A DNA stretch of 64,000 bases from Cyathus striatus (lineage: Eukaryota; Basidiomycota; Agaricomycetes; Agaricales; Nidulariaceae), in the NCBI GenBank assembly GCA_025738555.1, contig JAOVFP010000004.1, positions 2,294,001 to 2,358,000 on the forward strand. Reading direction: 5' to 3'. Positions 10,701-21,837 of this stretch are shown piece after piece. The translations under genes and the position numbers were made by a program. A model generated the notes under the pieces. The model was not told where the DNA came from. It worked only from the letters and a program-made list of their open reading frames with translations, and ran no database searches. Numbering within the stretch: the first letter of the stretch is position 1; the number at the start of each line of letters is the position of its first letter.

Positions 10701-13109
10701 TTAAAGAACAATATCATCAGCTGGAAAACTATCATCATCATCATCATCTACTACATCACCTTGCACTTCAATATCAGTAGCTTCCTGTCTCTTTCTTTTT
10801 TCCTGCCTTTGTATAACATGTTTGCTATGATAAAATAACATGGCATGCAGAAACCAATCAAAGTTATGTGGTGCCATTTTTTTTAAAATGGATTCAAAGC
10901 CACCAAGCCAAGCATTGAGCTGTTCACATGCCTATTATTAAGAAGTAGTTATTAAAACATTTTATATCATTATTATATATGCTCTTACCTGTGTATTAAA
11001 AGCTCTTTTCAAATATGGATGTCCATTCTTATCAAAGTCAGTAATCACCAGATTTGGAGATGATCCATCTAATGGTGCAGGATTACAAAATATTCTGCAG
11101 AGATAATCTGAAACTCTGTGTCCTGTGTAATGATAGCTGTCCACACTAAATCTTGTAGTTTTTTTCCATGTATTCCACTGCTCTCTTCGATCTTCATGAA
11201 GAAGATATCTTAGAACCAAGCATGCCTTATCAATACATACATAATCTGGTCTAGATTCTTCAGTAGGGAATACCTCTTCAAGGAACTTCATGATATTGTA
11301 TGGTGATTCAGCATCCTCAAATTTTGTCCAGGCAATAACCACTCCACAAGGTGCACATATTGTTTCAACACAGTAGTATTTGCCTGGAGTAAAGTAGTTT
11401 TTTATTTTTCTATTTGCTGATTGTTGTGGTTCATCATGTGGCTGAGAATTTCTTGGTCTAACTGTACTCCATTCATTCTGTTCTCCTGGGCGGTGAAGCA
11501 TTCTCCTTACACCAGCTTGATAAGAAGAATGACGAGTTGATTGAAATCTTGTCCACTCAGATTGGTGATTATTACAAGCCTGTGTACCTTGCTCTTTCAT
11601 ATTAGTGCAACCTTGAATACGACAGCATGCACCATAAAAGGCTTCATGTACTTCACAAAAAACACCTCCACGTGCATTATGCAACTCACTTGTACACCCT
11701 TCAAATGCACAGTGTGTTGGGCCCATTATAATACCATCCAGCACCACCATTTTTACAGGTGCATACTCATTCTCATTTATTGTAGAATCATTATTTTCCA
11801 TATCTGCTACTGCTGCTTGTACATTTACAGAATTCATATCTTCCTGGGTACTTTCTGATTGTACAAGATTAGGAACTGATTGGTTTTCATCAATTCCTAC
11901 CACACCAGCAGAGTCAACTTCTGATGTCACATTAGATCTGTCTTGGTAGACATGTGTACACTCAGCACAAGTGTGCTTATCAGCAGATCGAATGATTCCA
12001 TTATCACCAAGTAAAGAATAAGCTTCACATGTAAGATTATCAATTGAAAGACCATCTTCAACTTCCAAATTTATGCCTCGTGCAGCAGCTAAGGCTCTAA
12101 CAGTTTCTTGAATGAATGCCTGCCAAATATGTCTGTGGGTGATGCTTTGTTCATTAGAAAAGCTATTATTCCAAAATTGAGTGTAAGCAGCAGCTGATGC
12201 ATGAAAGCTATAGATTGCATTGACAGCTGCATTTGAAAATATTCTGTCCACCCACAGTGACTGTCCCACTTTAACATACTTTGCAGAATTGAGGTAAACT
12301 CGAGTACTTTTTTTATTAGGAATTGAAACTTTCTCTCTATCAGCTGAGTATTGTGTTTTACATTTATTGCAGATTCCTGTAAGTACTTGAACATTTTTTA
12401 TTGTTTCAGTACCCTGAATTAAAGTAACTTGAGGAATATCTCTTATACTTGTTGATAAGTGCAATGCTAATGGGGGGCATGTATTTGTTTGACATACAGC
12501 AGTTACAGGACAAATAACAAATGATGGTGAAATCTCTTTATGAGATACTAACTTTAAGTTTCCTTTAAATTTGCCAGATGATTCACATGGATTAAGCTTT
12601 AGAGTCTTCATTAATTTATCCAAGCTCAGTGCCAAAGTAGTATCTGCTTGGTCACCAGGTTCACCTTTAAACAATTTGTTACATCTCTCTCCAAGTTGTT
12701 CTTGTAAAGCTTGAGATAAGGTAAGCATCCAAGCAGTCATTTGTACATTATTCTCCTGAGGATATCTAGGGTTGTGCTGCCGTGCATGAAGACTTAATAA
12801 GTCACAGTTGTGTGTAACTGTAAATAGTATTACTAAGGCTGTTGATAAGGAGATTTCTGAACTATAATTATTACTGATAAATTTGCTAAAAGTTTTAAAT
12901 GATATATCAGGAAAGGGCTGCATGTTTGCTGATACTCCTGGCAACATTATTAAAATAATCCATATGTGCAAATTTATAGTTGTATTCTTAAAATTCATCC
13001 AATCTTTAAATCTCCAAAGTGTTGTAAAAATAAGAACAAATTCCATTAGAATGGAACATCCAGTTACAAAACTATACAAGACACTTTTTTTTTGAAGGAA
13101 TACATGCAT
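10701..13109 (-). CDS. KDZ-family transposase with CxC5 and CxC6 cysteine clusters
   Basis: Two exons on the minus strand: 13109-10989 (707 codons) and 10931-10701 (76 codons plus stop), separated by a 57-bp intron (GTAAGAGC...TAATAG, 10932-10988). Without splicing the frame ends eight residues into the intron. Residues about 200-255 form a cysteine cluster (CPVTAVC, CPP, CNKC) like CxC5. Residues about 467-512 (CAFEGC, FCEVH, CCRIQGC, ACNNH) resemble CxC6; both are known from proteins associated with KDZ transposases. The C-terminal part (about 575-783) has CVETICAPCGVVIAW, DYVCIDKACLVLR and, after the splice, ACEQLNAWLGGFESIL and NFDWFLHAMLFYH, the usual end of this family. It ends in an acidic tail. 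No stop or frameshift was seen, so it may be active. The start is the first ATG of the frame; the hydrophobic first 60 residues are doubtful and may be mis-spliced. Confidence 0.85.
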
Positions 13110-13837
13110 AAGAATTTGGCATATGAAATAGAATACAAAGATCTCAAATTTTATACTACATTTTAAAAATGAAAAAAAGATTCATTCAAGATAAAATAAG
13201 CTTACTCTTTAGCTTTCTTCTTAGAAGCCTTCTTAACTTCCTTATCCTTTCCTTTACCTTTACCCTTCCCTTTATCCTTTCCTTTCTCCATTTGCTTGTT
13301 CTTTCCCTTATTATTCTTATTCTTATTCTTCTCCATTTCCTCCTCATCATCATCATTCTCATTCTCATCCTCATCCTCATTATCATCATTATCATTATCA
13401 TCATCATCCTCATCATCTGACTCCTCCTGTTTACTTTTAACTTTTCCCTTTCCCTTTCCCTTTACTTTCTTTCTTACTGCTCTGTCAGGATCAAGTGTCC
13501 CTCCATTCTCATAAAATGTCTTAAGGTCCTCAAATGTATATTTTTGGGTCTTTTCATATCCCCATGCTTCCATGTCAGATGGAGCATCATCTTTTCCCTC
13601 CATCCATTTCATTAAATGAGGATAATTTGATAGCTTTGTAAAAAGCTTTGAGTGATTGGACTGAAAGTATGAATAGGACAGGAAAATATCAACAATTTCC
13701 TTCTTTCTTAGTGCTTTTCCTTGCCATTGGTTGTTCCTTGCCATTGAGTTATATATATCAAGATACTTAAGAGCCAGCAAGTACTTCTTATATTGACCTC
13801 TAATTCCATCCTCAAAAGTGCAGCTAAGTTCATCTGC

Positions 13838-13965
13838 TGTTATATCCGTGTCCGGATACATCGTGCCGATGTTCCCACGTGACCTCCCAACATACCCGGT
13901 CCATTCCCGGAACATACCCGCTTCGGGTTTACACTTCCCGACGTTCCCGCCCGGGAACATACCCG
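13838..13965 (+). repeat. truncated chromovirus LTR (first 128 bp)
   Basis: TGTTATATCCGTGTCCGGAT through CCCGGGAACATACCCG matches the first 128 bases of the LTR at 77, then switches abruptly to CACAGGTGTCAAGTG, which is element-internal sequence also found in reverse complement at about 26093. Its first base supplies the A of the AG acceptor of the accessory-gene intron. The rest of the LTR and the left end of the neighbouring element appear to have been lost in one deletion. Confidence 0.85.
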
Positions 13966-15095
13966 CACAGGTGTCAAGTGTAACCCTAGTTGAAAAGTTT
14001 GACACCACATGAAATCTGTGACACACTCAATATATAGTATCATACTCAATGCATAGTGTCATGCATAATGTATAGTAACACACTCAATGCATAGTGTCTC
14101 ACTTAATGCATAGTGTCACACTCAACACTTAGTGTCACACTCAACACTTAGTGTCACACTCAACACTTAGTGTCACACTTAATGCATAGTGTCACGCTTA
14201 ATGCACAGTGTCACATGTCACACTCAACGCTTAGTGTCACGCTTAATGCATGGTGTCACACTCAACGCTTAGTGTCACACTCAACACTTAGTGTCACACT
14301 CAATGCTTAGTGTCACGCATAATGCTAGTGTCACGCTTAATGCACAGTGTCACATGTCACGCTCAACGCTTAGTGTCACACTTAATGCTTAGTGTCACGC
14401 TGAATGCACAGTGTCACATGTCACACTCAACGCTTAGTGTCACGCTTAATGCATAGTGTCACACTCAACGCTTAGTGTCACACTCAACACTTAGTGTCAC
14501 ACTTAATGCACAGTGTCACATGTCATGCTCAACGTTTAGTGTCATGCTTAATGCATAGTGTCACACTCAACACTTAGTGTCACACTTAATGCACAGTGTC
14601 ACATGTCACACTCAACGCTTAGTGTCACGCTTAATGCACAGTGTCACATGTCACACTCAACGCTTAGTGTCACGCTTAATGCATAGTGTCACACTCATCA
14701 CTTAGTGTCACACTCATCACTTAGTGTCACACTCATCACTTAGTGTCACACTCATCACTTAGTGTCACACTCATCACTTAGTGTCACACTCATCACTTAG
14801 TGTCACACTCATCACTTAGTGTCACACTCATCACTTAGTGTCACACTCATCACTTAGTGTCACACTCATCACTTAGTGTCACACTCATCACTTAGTGTCA
14901 CACTCATCACTTAGTGTCACACTCATCACTTAGTGTCATGCTCAATGCTTAGTGTCATGCTTAATGCTTAGTGTCATGCTTAATGCTTAGTGTCACACTC
15001 AATGCTTAGTGTCACACTCAATGCATAGTGTCACGCTTTATGCATAGTGTCACGCTTTATGCACAGTGTCACACTTAATGCTTAGTGTCACACAA
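13966..15095 (+). repeat. 19-20 bp satellite array (GTGTCACACTCAACACTTA type)
   Basis: Tandem units built on AGTGTCACACTCAACRCTT. 14696-14935 is a nearly perfect run of about a dozen copies of the 19-mer CACTTAGTGTCACACTCAT, while the flanks are more diverse (CAACGCTTA, TTAATGCATA, GTCACATGTCAC variants). The same satellite, reverse-complemented, fills 24940-26100, and a cousin fills 32440-33515. In all three cases it lies inside an element with TTTACACT termini. Confidence 0.95.
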
Positions 15096-15350
15096 TTTTC
15101 TATTCTAATTTTCCATAAGAAAATAAGTATAATAAGATTCTGTATGGGTTCTGTACAGAATCTGTACAGAATTTTTCAGGTCTGTAATGCGGAATTCTGC
15201 GTAATTCACACGGAATTTTTGATTCTGTGGAGTCTGCACAGACCCAAAAAAACCTCTGCCAAATCTGTGCAGATTCTGCACAGACTCCGAAAATTCCATA
15301 CGGATTCTGCACAGACCCATACAGAACACCCGGCTAAGTGTAAAGAGCTC
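15096..15350 (+). repeat. right terminus of a KDZ-type element
   Basis: GATTCTGTATGGG and CAGAATCTGTACAG type subterminal repeats end in GGCTAAGTGTAAAGAGCTC. This is the reverse complement of the left end of the element at 24642. It lies in the intron of the accessory gene, 38 bp from the exon 2 donor site. Confidence 0.85.
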
Positions 15351-15522
15351 ATTATTTTTTATTATATATTAGAGAAATAAGATACTTACCAGTTACACGA
15401 GAGGATCCTTGTAGATTGTAAGTCTCTTTCTTTGGTGGAGATGCCATGTGAACATCACTTATATAGTTATCTGTATTTTCATGCTCACTTAGACTTTCAA
15501 TATTGAGCACATCCTTCTGAGT

Positions 15523-16711
15523 AGGGTCTAACATGGGTGGACCCAGGCCTTACGCGGGTGGCACCCACGGGTGACTAGCAAATTCGGGTCGGGTGCACAC
15601 ATACCTGTGGGTACCTGCACTCACCCATTCCTTGAACCCTGTTTAGACCCTACAGTATTCCGCTGTCGCGCGTGATGCCATTGCGTCGTGTGACAATCTT
15701 TCTCATTTTGCTTCTCCTGATCCTAAATCTACACCTATTACACCAATTATTTTTGAATAGTAAGGAATAGCATGCTGTAAAAATGTTCCATGAATTAGCT
15801 ATTCAAAATACTCACACTCCTATGGACTATATGCAAAACAAAATGGGGGGTTTGGATAATTTAGTGAATTTCAAAATTCTGTGGCTTGTATCACCATAAA
15901 AATCAGGAATAATCACTCTTAAAGTATACAGTTGTTGAATACAAGCAATAATTTATATTTTGTATTACTTTTATTGACCTGTGCATGTCATATCTTTATA
16001 GAATTACAGATTGTGTGATATTCACCATCTTGCATGACATCAAAACTTTATTTATAAACTGATCTGGGACTTCGGCACTACTAATTTTGAATGGCTTCGC
16101 AATAAATAATTGACTGTCACGCCATGTATGCTGATCAAAATCCATTCCCATCCACCATTTTGCATATTTGACCAGCTTCCCTCCATCAAATGTATTAAAT
16201 ATTTTGCAGTAACATTCATAAAGTACTACGCTATCTCCCCATACAGATTTTGTAAAAATTAGAGGGAGAAAAGAATTATGAAGACATCATGTTTTCTGTC
16301 ACATGTGACGCATGACGGTTGTATACTGTACCTAATTATGTAGTGTGCTCGCTAATTAATTTGAAGTCAATTACTTCATAATTGTATTCCCCATCAAATT
16401 TATTAATTAAATACCAAAATACCATCCAAAGTTCATTCTAATACATGATACAATGAAACATCTGCATAGGTATAAGTACACTAATATACACTGCAATATA
16501 TAGAAACTATCAGCCCACTGATACAACATGAAATGAAAGTCTTACATAGGTAGGAGAACAGGTTGGCTGAGTTTAAAATTCATATTTTTCACCCGCGTAT
16601 CCCCCTTCACCCGCGGGTGACACCCGTTCATCACCCGGGTGGATGCTAATCCGCACGGGTGACGTAATTTCGGGTTAGCACCCGGAATATGCTAACCCGT
16701 GTTAGTCCCTA
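15523..16711. mobile_element. hAT-like DNA transposon, non-autonomous, in a coding exon
   Basis: Terminal inverted repeats AGGGTCTAACATGGGT (15523-15538) and, reverse-complemented, AGGGACTAACACGGGT (16695-16710). They are followed inward by CGGGTG/CACCCG-rich subterminal repeats. An 8-bp direct repeat TTCTGAGT sits outside both ends (15515-15522 and 16712-16719), as in hAT elements. No complete transposase is present. An open minus-strand stretch at about 16245-16008 (KYAKWWMGMDFDQHTW, LFIAKPFKI) looks like a decayed exon of unknown family. Excision of the element plus one duplication restores the frame of the host exon. Confidence 0.82.
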
Positions 16712-16719
16712 TTCTGAGT

Positions 16720-17075
16720 ATCCTTACTGGTCTGATTACCAGTATTCTCACTGCTCTTGTTGTGAGCATCCTTGCTGGTCTGGTCACCAGTATCCTCATT
16801 GCTCTTGTTGCAAGTATCTTTGCTGGTCTGGTGACCAGTATCCTCATTGCTCTTGTTGTGAGTATCTTTGCTGGTCTGGTGACTAGTATCCTCATTGCTC
16901 TTGTTGTGAGTATCTTTGCTGGTCTGATTACCAGTATCCTCATTGCTCTTGTTGCAAGTATCTTTGCTAGTCTGATTACCAGTATCCTCACTGTCTTTGT
17001 TGTGAGTGTCCTTAGTGGTCTGGTTACCAGTATCCTCATTGCTCTTGTTGTGCTTAGAGCTAACTTCTTCAATTT
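16720..17075 (-). repeat. 48-bp coding minisatellite (16-residue repeat)
   Basis: Eight or so imperfect copies encode NKSNEDTGNQTSKDTH. The unit keeps the frame, and substitutions change mainly G/S/D and H/C/Q positions. It is part of exon 2 of the accessory gene and is likely length-polymorphic. Ser/Thr/Asn/Asp-rich and probably disordered. Confidence 0.9.
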
Positions 17076-17652
17076 CACTGCCACTATTATCAGAGGGATT
17101 ATTACTGGCATTTTCACCAGCACTAGTATCTTCATTTGCATTCTCACTTTCTGTACTTTCATTATCAAGTACCTCAGAGCGATGGATATGACCACTAGTA
17201 GCAACTGGAGCCTGGCTAGCAGAAAGCAAACTCACAACCGCATTGTGAATTTGCTTAGGAGGGGCAACAGAGGTGCCATCATCAATGATATTTTGTTCAG
17301 CCCTTGTCAACTTAACTGGTGAGCTGGCACTAGCATCTTCAGCAATATGCTGTGTTGCAGATTTACTGAAAAGAAAATTTAAAATGATTAAAATGCGATT
17401 TTATAAATGAATTATTACATACCATCCTCTTCCTTTCTTTCCTTTCCTCTTCTTAGCACTGTTTCCCTCAGATTCTTCTTCTACAGTACTCTCCTTTTTG
17501 CCCTTCTTTTTAGCAGGTTGAGTAGTACCTTCAGTGGAAGAGACAGTGCGCTTGCGAGTATTTGAAGGTTCTGGTGGATTGTCAGTATTGCCACTGGTTG
17601 TAGTGGCATTAATGTTGGTGGATTTGTTCCTAGTAGATCTGCGAGGAGGCAT

Positions 17653-18170
17653 AGTATGTTGTAGTGAGTTGTGATAAGCTCTGATCTGAGTGGATGTGGG
17701 TGGATGAGTGGTGATGATAGTGGTAAGGGAGAGAAAGAGGAATGAGGCATGTGGAGATTTAAAGGCAATAGAATGTTCACACCATTTATTTTTATTCCTG
17801 AGTATGTGACATCGTGATTTCACAGCTGATCTATAAGTAGTATAAGGGAAAGTTTACTGTGTGTGATCGCGAAATACATTTGAATGTGAGATCCGATCTC
17901 AAAATACATTTCAATGTGAGATTGCCTTCTGGTAATCTATTCATACATGACAGCATATGCAATAACAAACATGCTGTAATGTGCATGAGATCGATTTATT
18001 TAAGTAGTTTCTGTCATTCTCACTGTAGCACACACATCTCACTGATTATTATAAATTTATGTATTGTTCTAGTATTTATGGTACATGATTTCTACTCTAA
18101 TTAGTAATGTAGTCTACTGTATAATAATTACAGGCAACAATAGGTAAAGGGAGTGCTGAAGGGGGGGCAA
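17653..18170. other. 5' flank of the accessory gene, no further feature
   Basis: AT-rich and likely holding the promoter of the minus-strand accessory gene. A short imperfect repeat (CATTTGAATGTGAGATCCGATCTC / CATTTCAATGTGAGAT in part) occurs at about 17877-17925. No gene recognised. Confidence 0.45.
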
Positions 18171-18293
18171 TGATGTGTGTATGCAGGCAGCAGCACACAA
18201 TAAGGGGAGAGGGCATCGAAGGGGGGGGGGGGTGACAATGGGGTACATGGACAGTGGCGAGATCACGATGCGGTGTGAAATGGTGACACCATC

Positions 18294-18600
18294 ATGTCAT
18301 CTCTCCTTGCTGTCCTCTCCCCTTGCTGTCCTCTCCCCTTGCTGTCCTCTCCCCTTGCTGTCCTCTCCCCTTGCTGTCCTCTCCCCACTCTCTCTTCCTC
18401 TCCCATCCTCTCCTGTTGCTCTCCCCTCCCCTTGCTCTCCCTTTCCCTTGCTCTCCCTTTCCCTTGCTGTCCCCTCCCCTTGCTGTCCCCTCCCCACGCT
18501 ACCCCCTCCCCATGCTATCCCCTCCCCACACTATCCCTTCCCCTCGCTATCGCCTCCTCTCCACTTGCTATCCCCTTCCCTTCCTTCGCTCTCCCCTCTC
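18294..18600. repeat. pyrimidine-rich minisatellite
   Basis: Tandem copies of about 16 bp, TCCCCTTGCTGTCCTC and variants (CCACGCTA, CCATGCTA). Nearly all C/T on the plus strand, so open frames across it are artefacts of composition. Long homopyrimidine runs could adopt triplex structure. Confidence 0.9.
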
Positions 18601-18639
18601 CTCCCTGAGGAGGCAGAGGAGGGGGGAATGACGCTCTTC

Positions 18640-19570
18640 CTCATCACTTGCGAGATGAGGAGGGCAGGGGAAGAGAGGGAGGAGGGGGAACGGCACCTTG
18701 TCATTTGTGAGACGAGGTGCAGTGGGGAGGGGAGAGGGAAGGCACCTCACCACTTGCGAGACGAGGTGCAGGGCAGGAGAAAGAACAGCACCTCGTCTTG
18801 CAAAAGACGAGGTGCAGGGCAGAGGAGAGGGACACACCTCATCACTTGCGGGACGAGGTGCGGGTGGAGGAGAAGACACACCTCATCACTTGCAAGATGA
18901 GGTGTGGGGCAGAGGAGAGGGATGCACCTTGTCACTTGTGAGACGAGGTGTGGGGTGGAGGTGAAGAGATGCACCTCGTCATTTGCAGACAAGGCGCAGG
19001 GGGAAGGTGGAACGACACCTCATCGTTTGCGAGACAAGGTGCAGGGGAGGGGAGGAGGAACGGCACCTCATCATTTGCGAAATGAGGTGCAGGGTGGAGG
19101 TAGAGAGATGCACCTCGTCACTTGCCAGACAAGGTGGAGGGGGAAGGTGGAACAGCACCTCATTGCTTGCCAGACAAGGTGCAGGGTGGAGAAGAGGGAA
19201 GATGCACCTCGTCACTTGCCAGATGAGGTGGAGGGGGAAGGCAGAACGGCACCTCGTCATTTGCCTGACGAGGTGCAGGGGAGGAGAGGAGGAACAGAAC
19301 CTCGTCATTTGCGAGATGAGGTGCATGGTGGAGGTAGAGAGACGCACCTCGTCGCTTGCCAGATGAGGTGCAGGGGGCAGGCGCGGAATGGCACCTCGTC
19401 GTTTGCAAGACAAGGTGTGGGGGTGGGGAGGAGACATAATACCTCGTCACTTGTGAGACGAGGTGGAGGGGCAAGGCGTGGAATGGCACCTCATCGCTTG
19501 CCAGATGAGGTGCGAGAGTGGGGAGGAGACATAACACCTCGTCACTTGCAAGACGAGGTGGAGGGGGAAG
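18640..19570. repeat. tandem array of about 19 hairpin-forming units
   Basis: Each unit of about 46-50 bp holds an inverted repeat, CACCTCGTC then a short loop (ACTTGC or ATTTGC) then GACGAGGTG, separated by purine-rich GGGGAGG spacers. Stems vary between CG, TG and CA forms; some changes are matched on both arms (CACCTCATC with GATGAGGTG), others are not. Long open frames exist on both strands because the unit has few stops, but no protein signal is seen. Confidence 0.9.
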
Positions 19571-20030
19571 GTGCAGGGGACGGCATTGGCAAGTTAGTAA
19601 GAGAAAAGCAATTAGACATAGAGAAATAATGAATATAGAATGTACCCATTATAACTAACCCCAGCCAGATCCGATGTGGCAGTACCCCAAGACCCAGTGA
19701 GCAAGACGACAGCAAACATTGATCAGCAGCTGCATTGATGGCAGTGTTGATTGAAGCAAAGAGTGTGAGGTGTGTTGACGAAAGAGGGGACCTGTGTGTG
19801 ATCGAAGTGATGAGCGAGGGTGAAGAGCAGAAGAGGGGGCCCGAGTAGTGGGAATGGAGGGCAACAACGGTGAGGGTGGAGAGTGACGACAGTGAGAAGG
19901 GCTGTATCGACAGTGGGAAGCACAGTGGTGATGTGTCACTGGCACCAGTTACCGGTCACTGATGGCCGGTGACAGCGATGACATGTGACAGCGATGACAT
20001 GTGACATACCCAGCGGTTATGTCTAAAGGC
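19571..20030. other. gene-free spacer
   Basis: GC-moderate, with a short duplicated ATGACATGTGACA motif near 19977-20005. No gene, inverted repeat or terminus recognised. Confidence 0.45.
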
Positions 20031-20108
20031 TGTGTTGGCTCAGCTGGTTTAGCGTGCCATATGTTTGCTGACAAAGCAATGGGAAGCTAAGGGTTCAATT
20101 CACACTAT
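20031..20108 (+). other. tRNA-like sequence with A and B boxes (SINE or tRNA relic)
   Basis: TGGCTCAGCTGG at about 20036 fits an RNA polymerase III A box and GGTTCAATTCA at about 20092 fits a B box, about 50 bases apart. The T stem and acceptor stem do not pair well, so this is not a functional tRNA. It may be a tRNA-derived SINE head or an old tRNA. Confidence 0.4.
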
Positions 20109-20149
20109 GGTATGTTATTTTACTAAGTACATATTATAATTACAGATTA

Positions 20150-20349
20150 CATAAGAGGTCCATACGGATTCCATGTAAGTCTTTGTTATGGAGTTCTGCT
20201 TATTCCGTACGGAATTTACCAGTCCGTACAGATTCCGTAAGGAATCCATGCGGAATAATTACTAATTTAAAGTGAAGTCCCAGCTAATTTACTAATTACA
20301 GAATTTGCACGGATTCTGTATGGAACACATGGCTCAGTGTAAAGAGCTC
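20150..20349. repeat. short KDZ-type terminal sequence or MITE
   Basis: Left part AAGAGGTCCATACGGATTCC resembles the inner part of the 10378 terminus. The right part GGCTCAGTGTAAAGAGCTC matches the ends at 15350 and 24642. In between lie TCCGTACGGAAT-like palindromes. Either a 200-bp MITE with a damaged left end, or the right end of the 10-kb autonomous KDZ element. Confidence 0.6.
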
Positions 20350-20878
20350 AGAAGTTCTAGACTGGTATGAATTAGTTGAGGGGCCAGACAGTGATTTTTC
20401 TGATGAAAGTATGGATGCTGATGGGGAGTCTGATAGTAATGATAATATTTAATGTACAATGTAATTGATTTTGTTAGCTTGAATGAATACAGTATCACTG
20501 TGTGTACAAATTTATGGATGTATGCTGTTGACTTCTCATTTGAATCCACCTTACTTAGTTGTGAACTGAGTGAAGTCCATGTAAATTTTTGCAAATCCAA
20601 ATCTCAAAAGCCTGTTCTCTGCACATGTGAAACATTACAATGTTATAAAGTAAAATCTAGAGATAAAGCTGGCAATGAATGGCATGGGAAACTTCTTCCT
20701 CCAAATTCACAAGCATACCATCTAGAGAAAGATGCTGAAGCCAGTTGTCAGAATACTGTCTCAGCTGCTACACAGTCTACTACTACAATAGATACTGCAC
20801 ATAATTTGAATGAAGATATACATGGGTGTTGATAAGACAGATAAGCCTGAGGGTAACTGGATCGACATGTTGATGCAG

Positions 20879-21837
20879 TGTCATGATCATGCCCCTAGCC
20901 TGACTTGGCAGTGGAGTATGAGGGGGTGACTACAGAGAAGCAAGGGGTGAGTATGAGATGAAAGTGGAGAATGAGAACTCAGGGGATAGGACTTCAGCTT
21001 CAGCTTATGTGCTGTGCCCCTGGGATTCCTGGTCCTGGATTTCAGAGTAAGGGCAAGCCCTTCAGAGAAGATGAGAGACAAGAGGAGAAGACAGAGAATG
21101 AGAGATGTAACTCAAGTCAGACTAAGAGTGAGGACATAGTTCAATATGAAACTAAGGACCTAGTACAAAATGAGTGCTACTTAAATAATAGAGACTCAGA
21201 GTAAGTAAAGGCTGCTGGCCAAGGCCAGTGGAGAAGTATGGCCATGTACCAATCCCTAAGAATGTAGACTAATTTTAATAAAATATAATAAAATGCATCA
21301 GAGAAGTGGGTGCATATGGTGATGTAATGTGAAACAGACAGTGGCACACTTAAGAATGATAAGTGACTCACTGTGAGTGTCAGAAGCAACAAATGAGGAA
21401 GGGAGTAGATTGAGAGATAAGAGGATAATAAGGAGCAAAGACTCAGACACAGACACAGACACAAACACAAAAGGGATGAAACTTGTTGGCAACTATCAAG
21501 ATACAGAGTGGTTATATACAAGTAAGTACACAGCAAAGCTGTGGTGTATAGCAATGCTGTACAAGTCAGTGCTGCACAGCAGAGCAGTGCAAAGCACTGC
21601 TACATACACAGCCCAACACAGAGAAGCAATACATACCACAGCCCAGACATCTAACAGTGAGTTGTACTCTACAATATTAAGGAACTAGATCAGCAAGACA
21701 GAAGAAAGGAAGTGTGAGTAAACTATGTACAGTAATCAATAGGTAATAATATGAATGTAATCAAAATTCAGAGTAAATGAAGAGAAGGGTGGAGTAAGGG
21801 ATTAGGAGTCTGGAAGTAGGTGACATGGGACATGACA
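20879..21837. repeat. solo LTR, TGTCATG...ATGACA family
   Basis: Starts TGTCATGATC and ends GGACATGACA. Flanks are TGCAG (20874-20878) and TGCAT (21838-21842), a 4-of-5 target duplication. It interrupts the transposase pseudogene between its N-terminal and helical parts. It contains the antisense conserved block CTTCAGCTTATGTGCTGTGC at about 20999. Old and CpG-depleted. Confidence 0.6.

Larger units (their letters stand above)
13202..17652 (-). pseudogene. KDZ-associated accessory gene, three exons, broken by two insertions
   Basis: Exon 1 17652-17423 starts MPPRRSTRNK and is Lys/Ser-rich (KKKGKKE, KKRKGKKGRG). A 57-bp intron (17366-17422) follows. Exon 2 is 17365-16712 plus 15522-15390, split by a 1.2-kb transposon; across the 8-bp duplication the frame rejoins exactly (SKDTQ then KDVLNIES). 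Exon 3 13836-13202 encodes FEDGIRGQYKKYLLALKYL, ALRKKEIVDIFLSYSYF, YPHLMKWMEGKDDAPSD and a long acidic then Lys-Gly tail. Intron phases agree: exon 2 ends in phase 1 at GTAAGTATC (15389) and exon 3 supplies the missing two bases. The intron now holds an LTR piece, satellite and a transposon end (13837-15389). The fold is unknown to me; similar RSTRN-start proteins accompany transposons in Agaricomycetes from memory, unverified. Presumably nuclear and basic. Confidence 0.7.

Noticed and set aside
13169..13514. Leu/Ile- and Met/Arg-rich open frames on both strands
   Set aside because: Shadow frames of the low-complexity acidic and Lys-rich tail of the accessory gene exon 3.
13966..15095. Possible CRISPR array
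   Set aside because: Contiguous satellite without unique spacers, inside a eukaryotic DNA transposon.
16699..17322. 207-codon plus-strand frame resembling a repetitive membrane protein (SILIALVVSIFAGLVT)
   Set aside because: Antisense to the coding minisatellite of the accessory gene. Hydrophobic look is a by-product of the repeat, and splice phases support the minus strand.
18175..19629. Long open frames on both strands over the minisatellites
   Set aside because: Repeat units lack stops in several frames; no conserved motif and no start context.
10378..20349. Firm call of a single 10-kb autonomous KDZ element
   Set aside because: The ends match the family but no duplication pairs GCTTCTTTC with AGAAGTTCT, and the right end may belong to a separate MITE.
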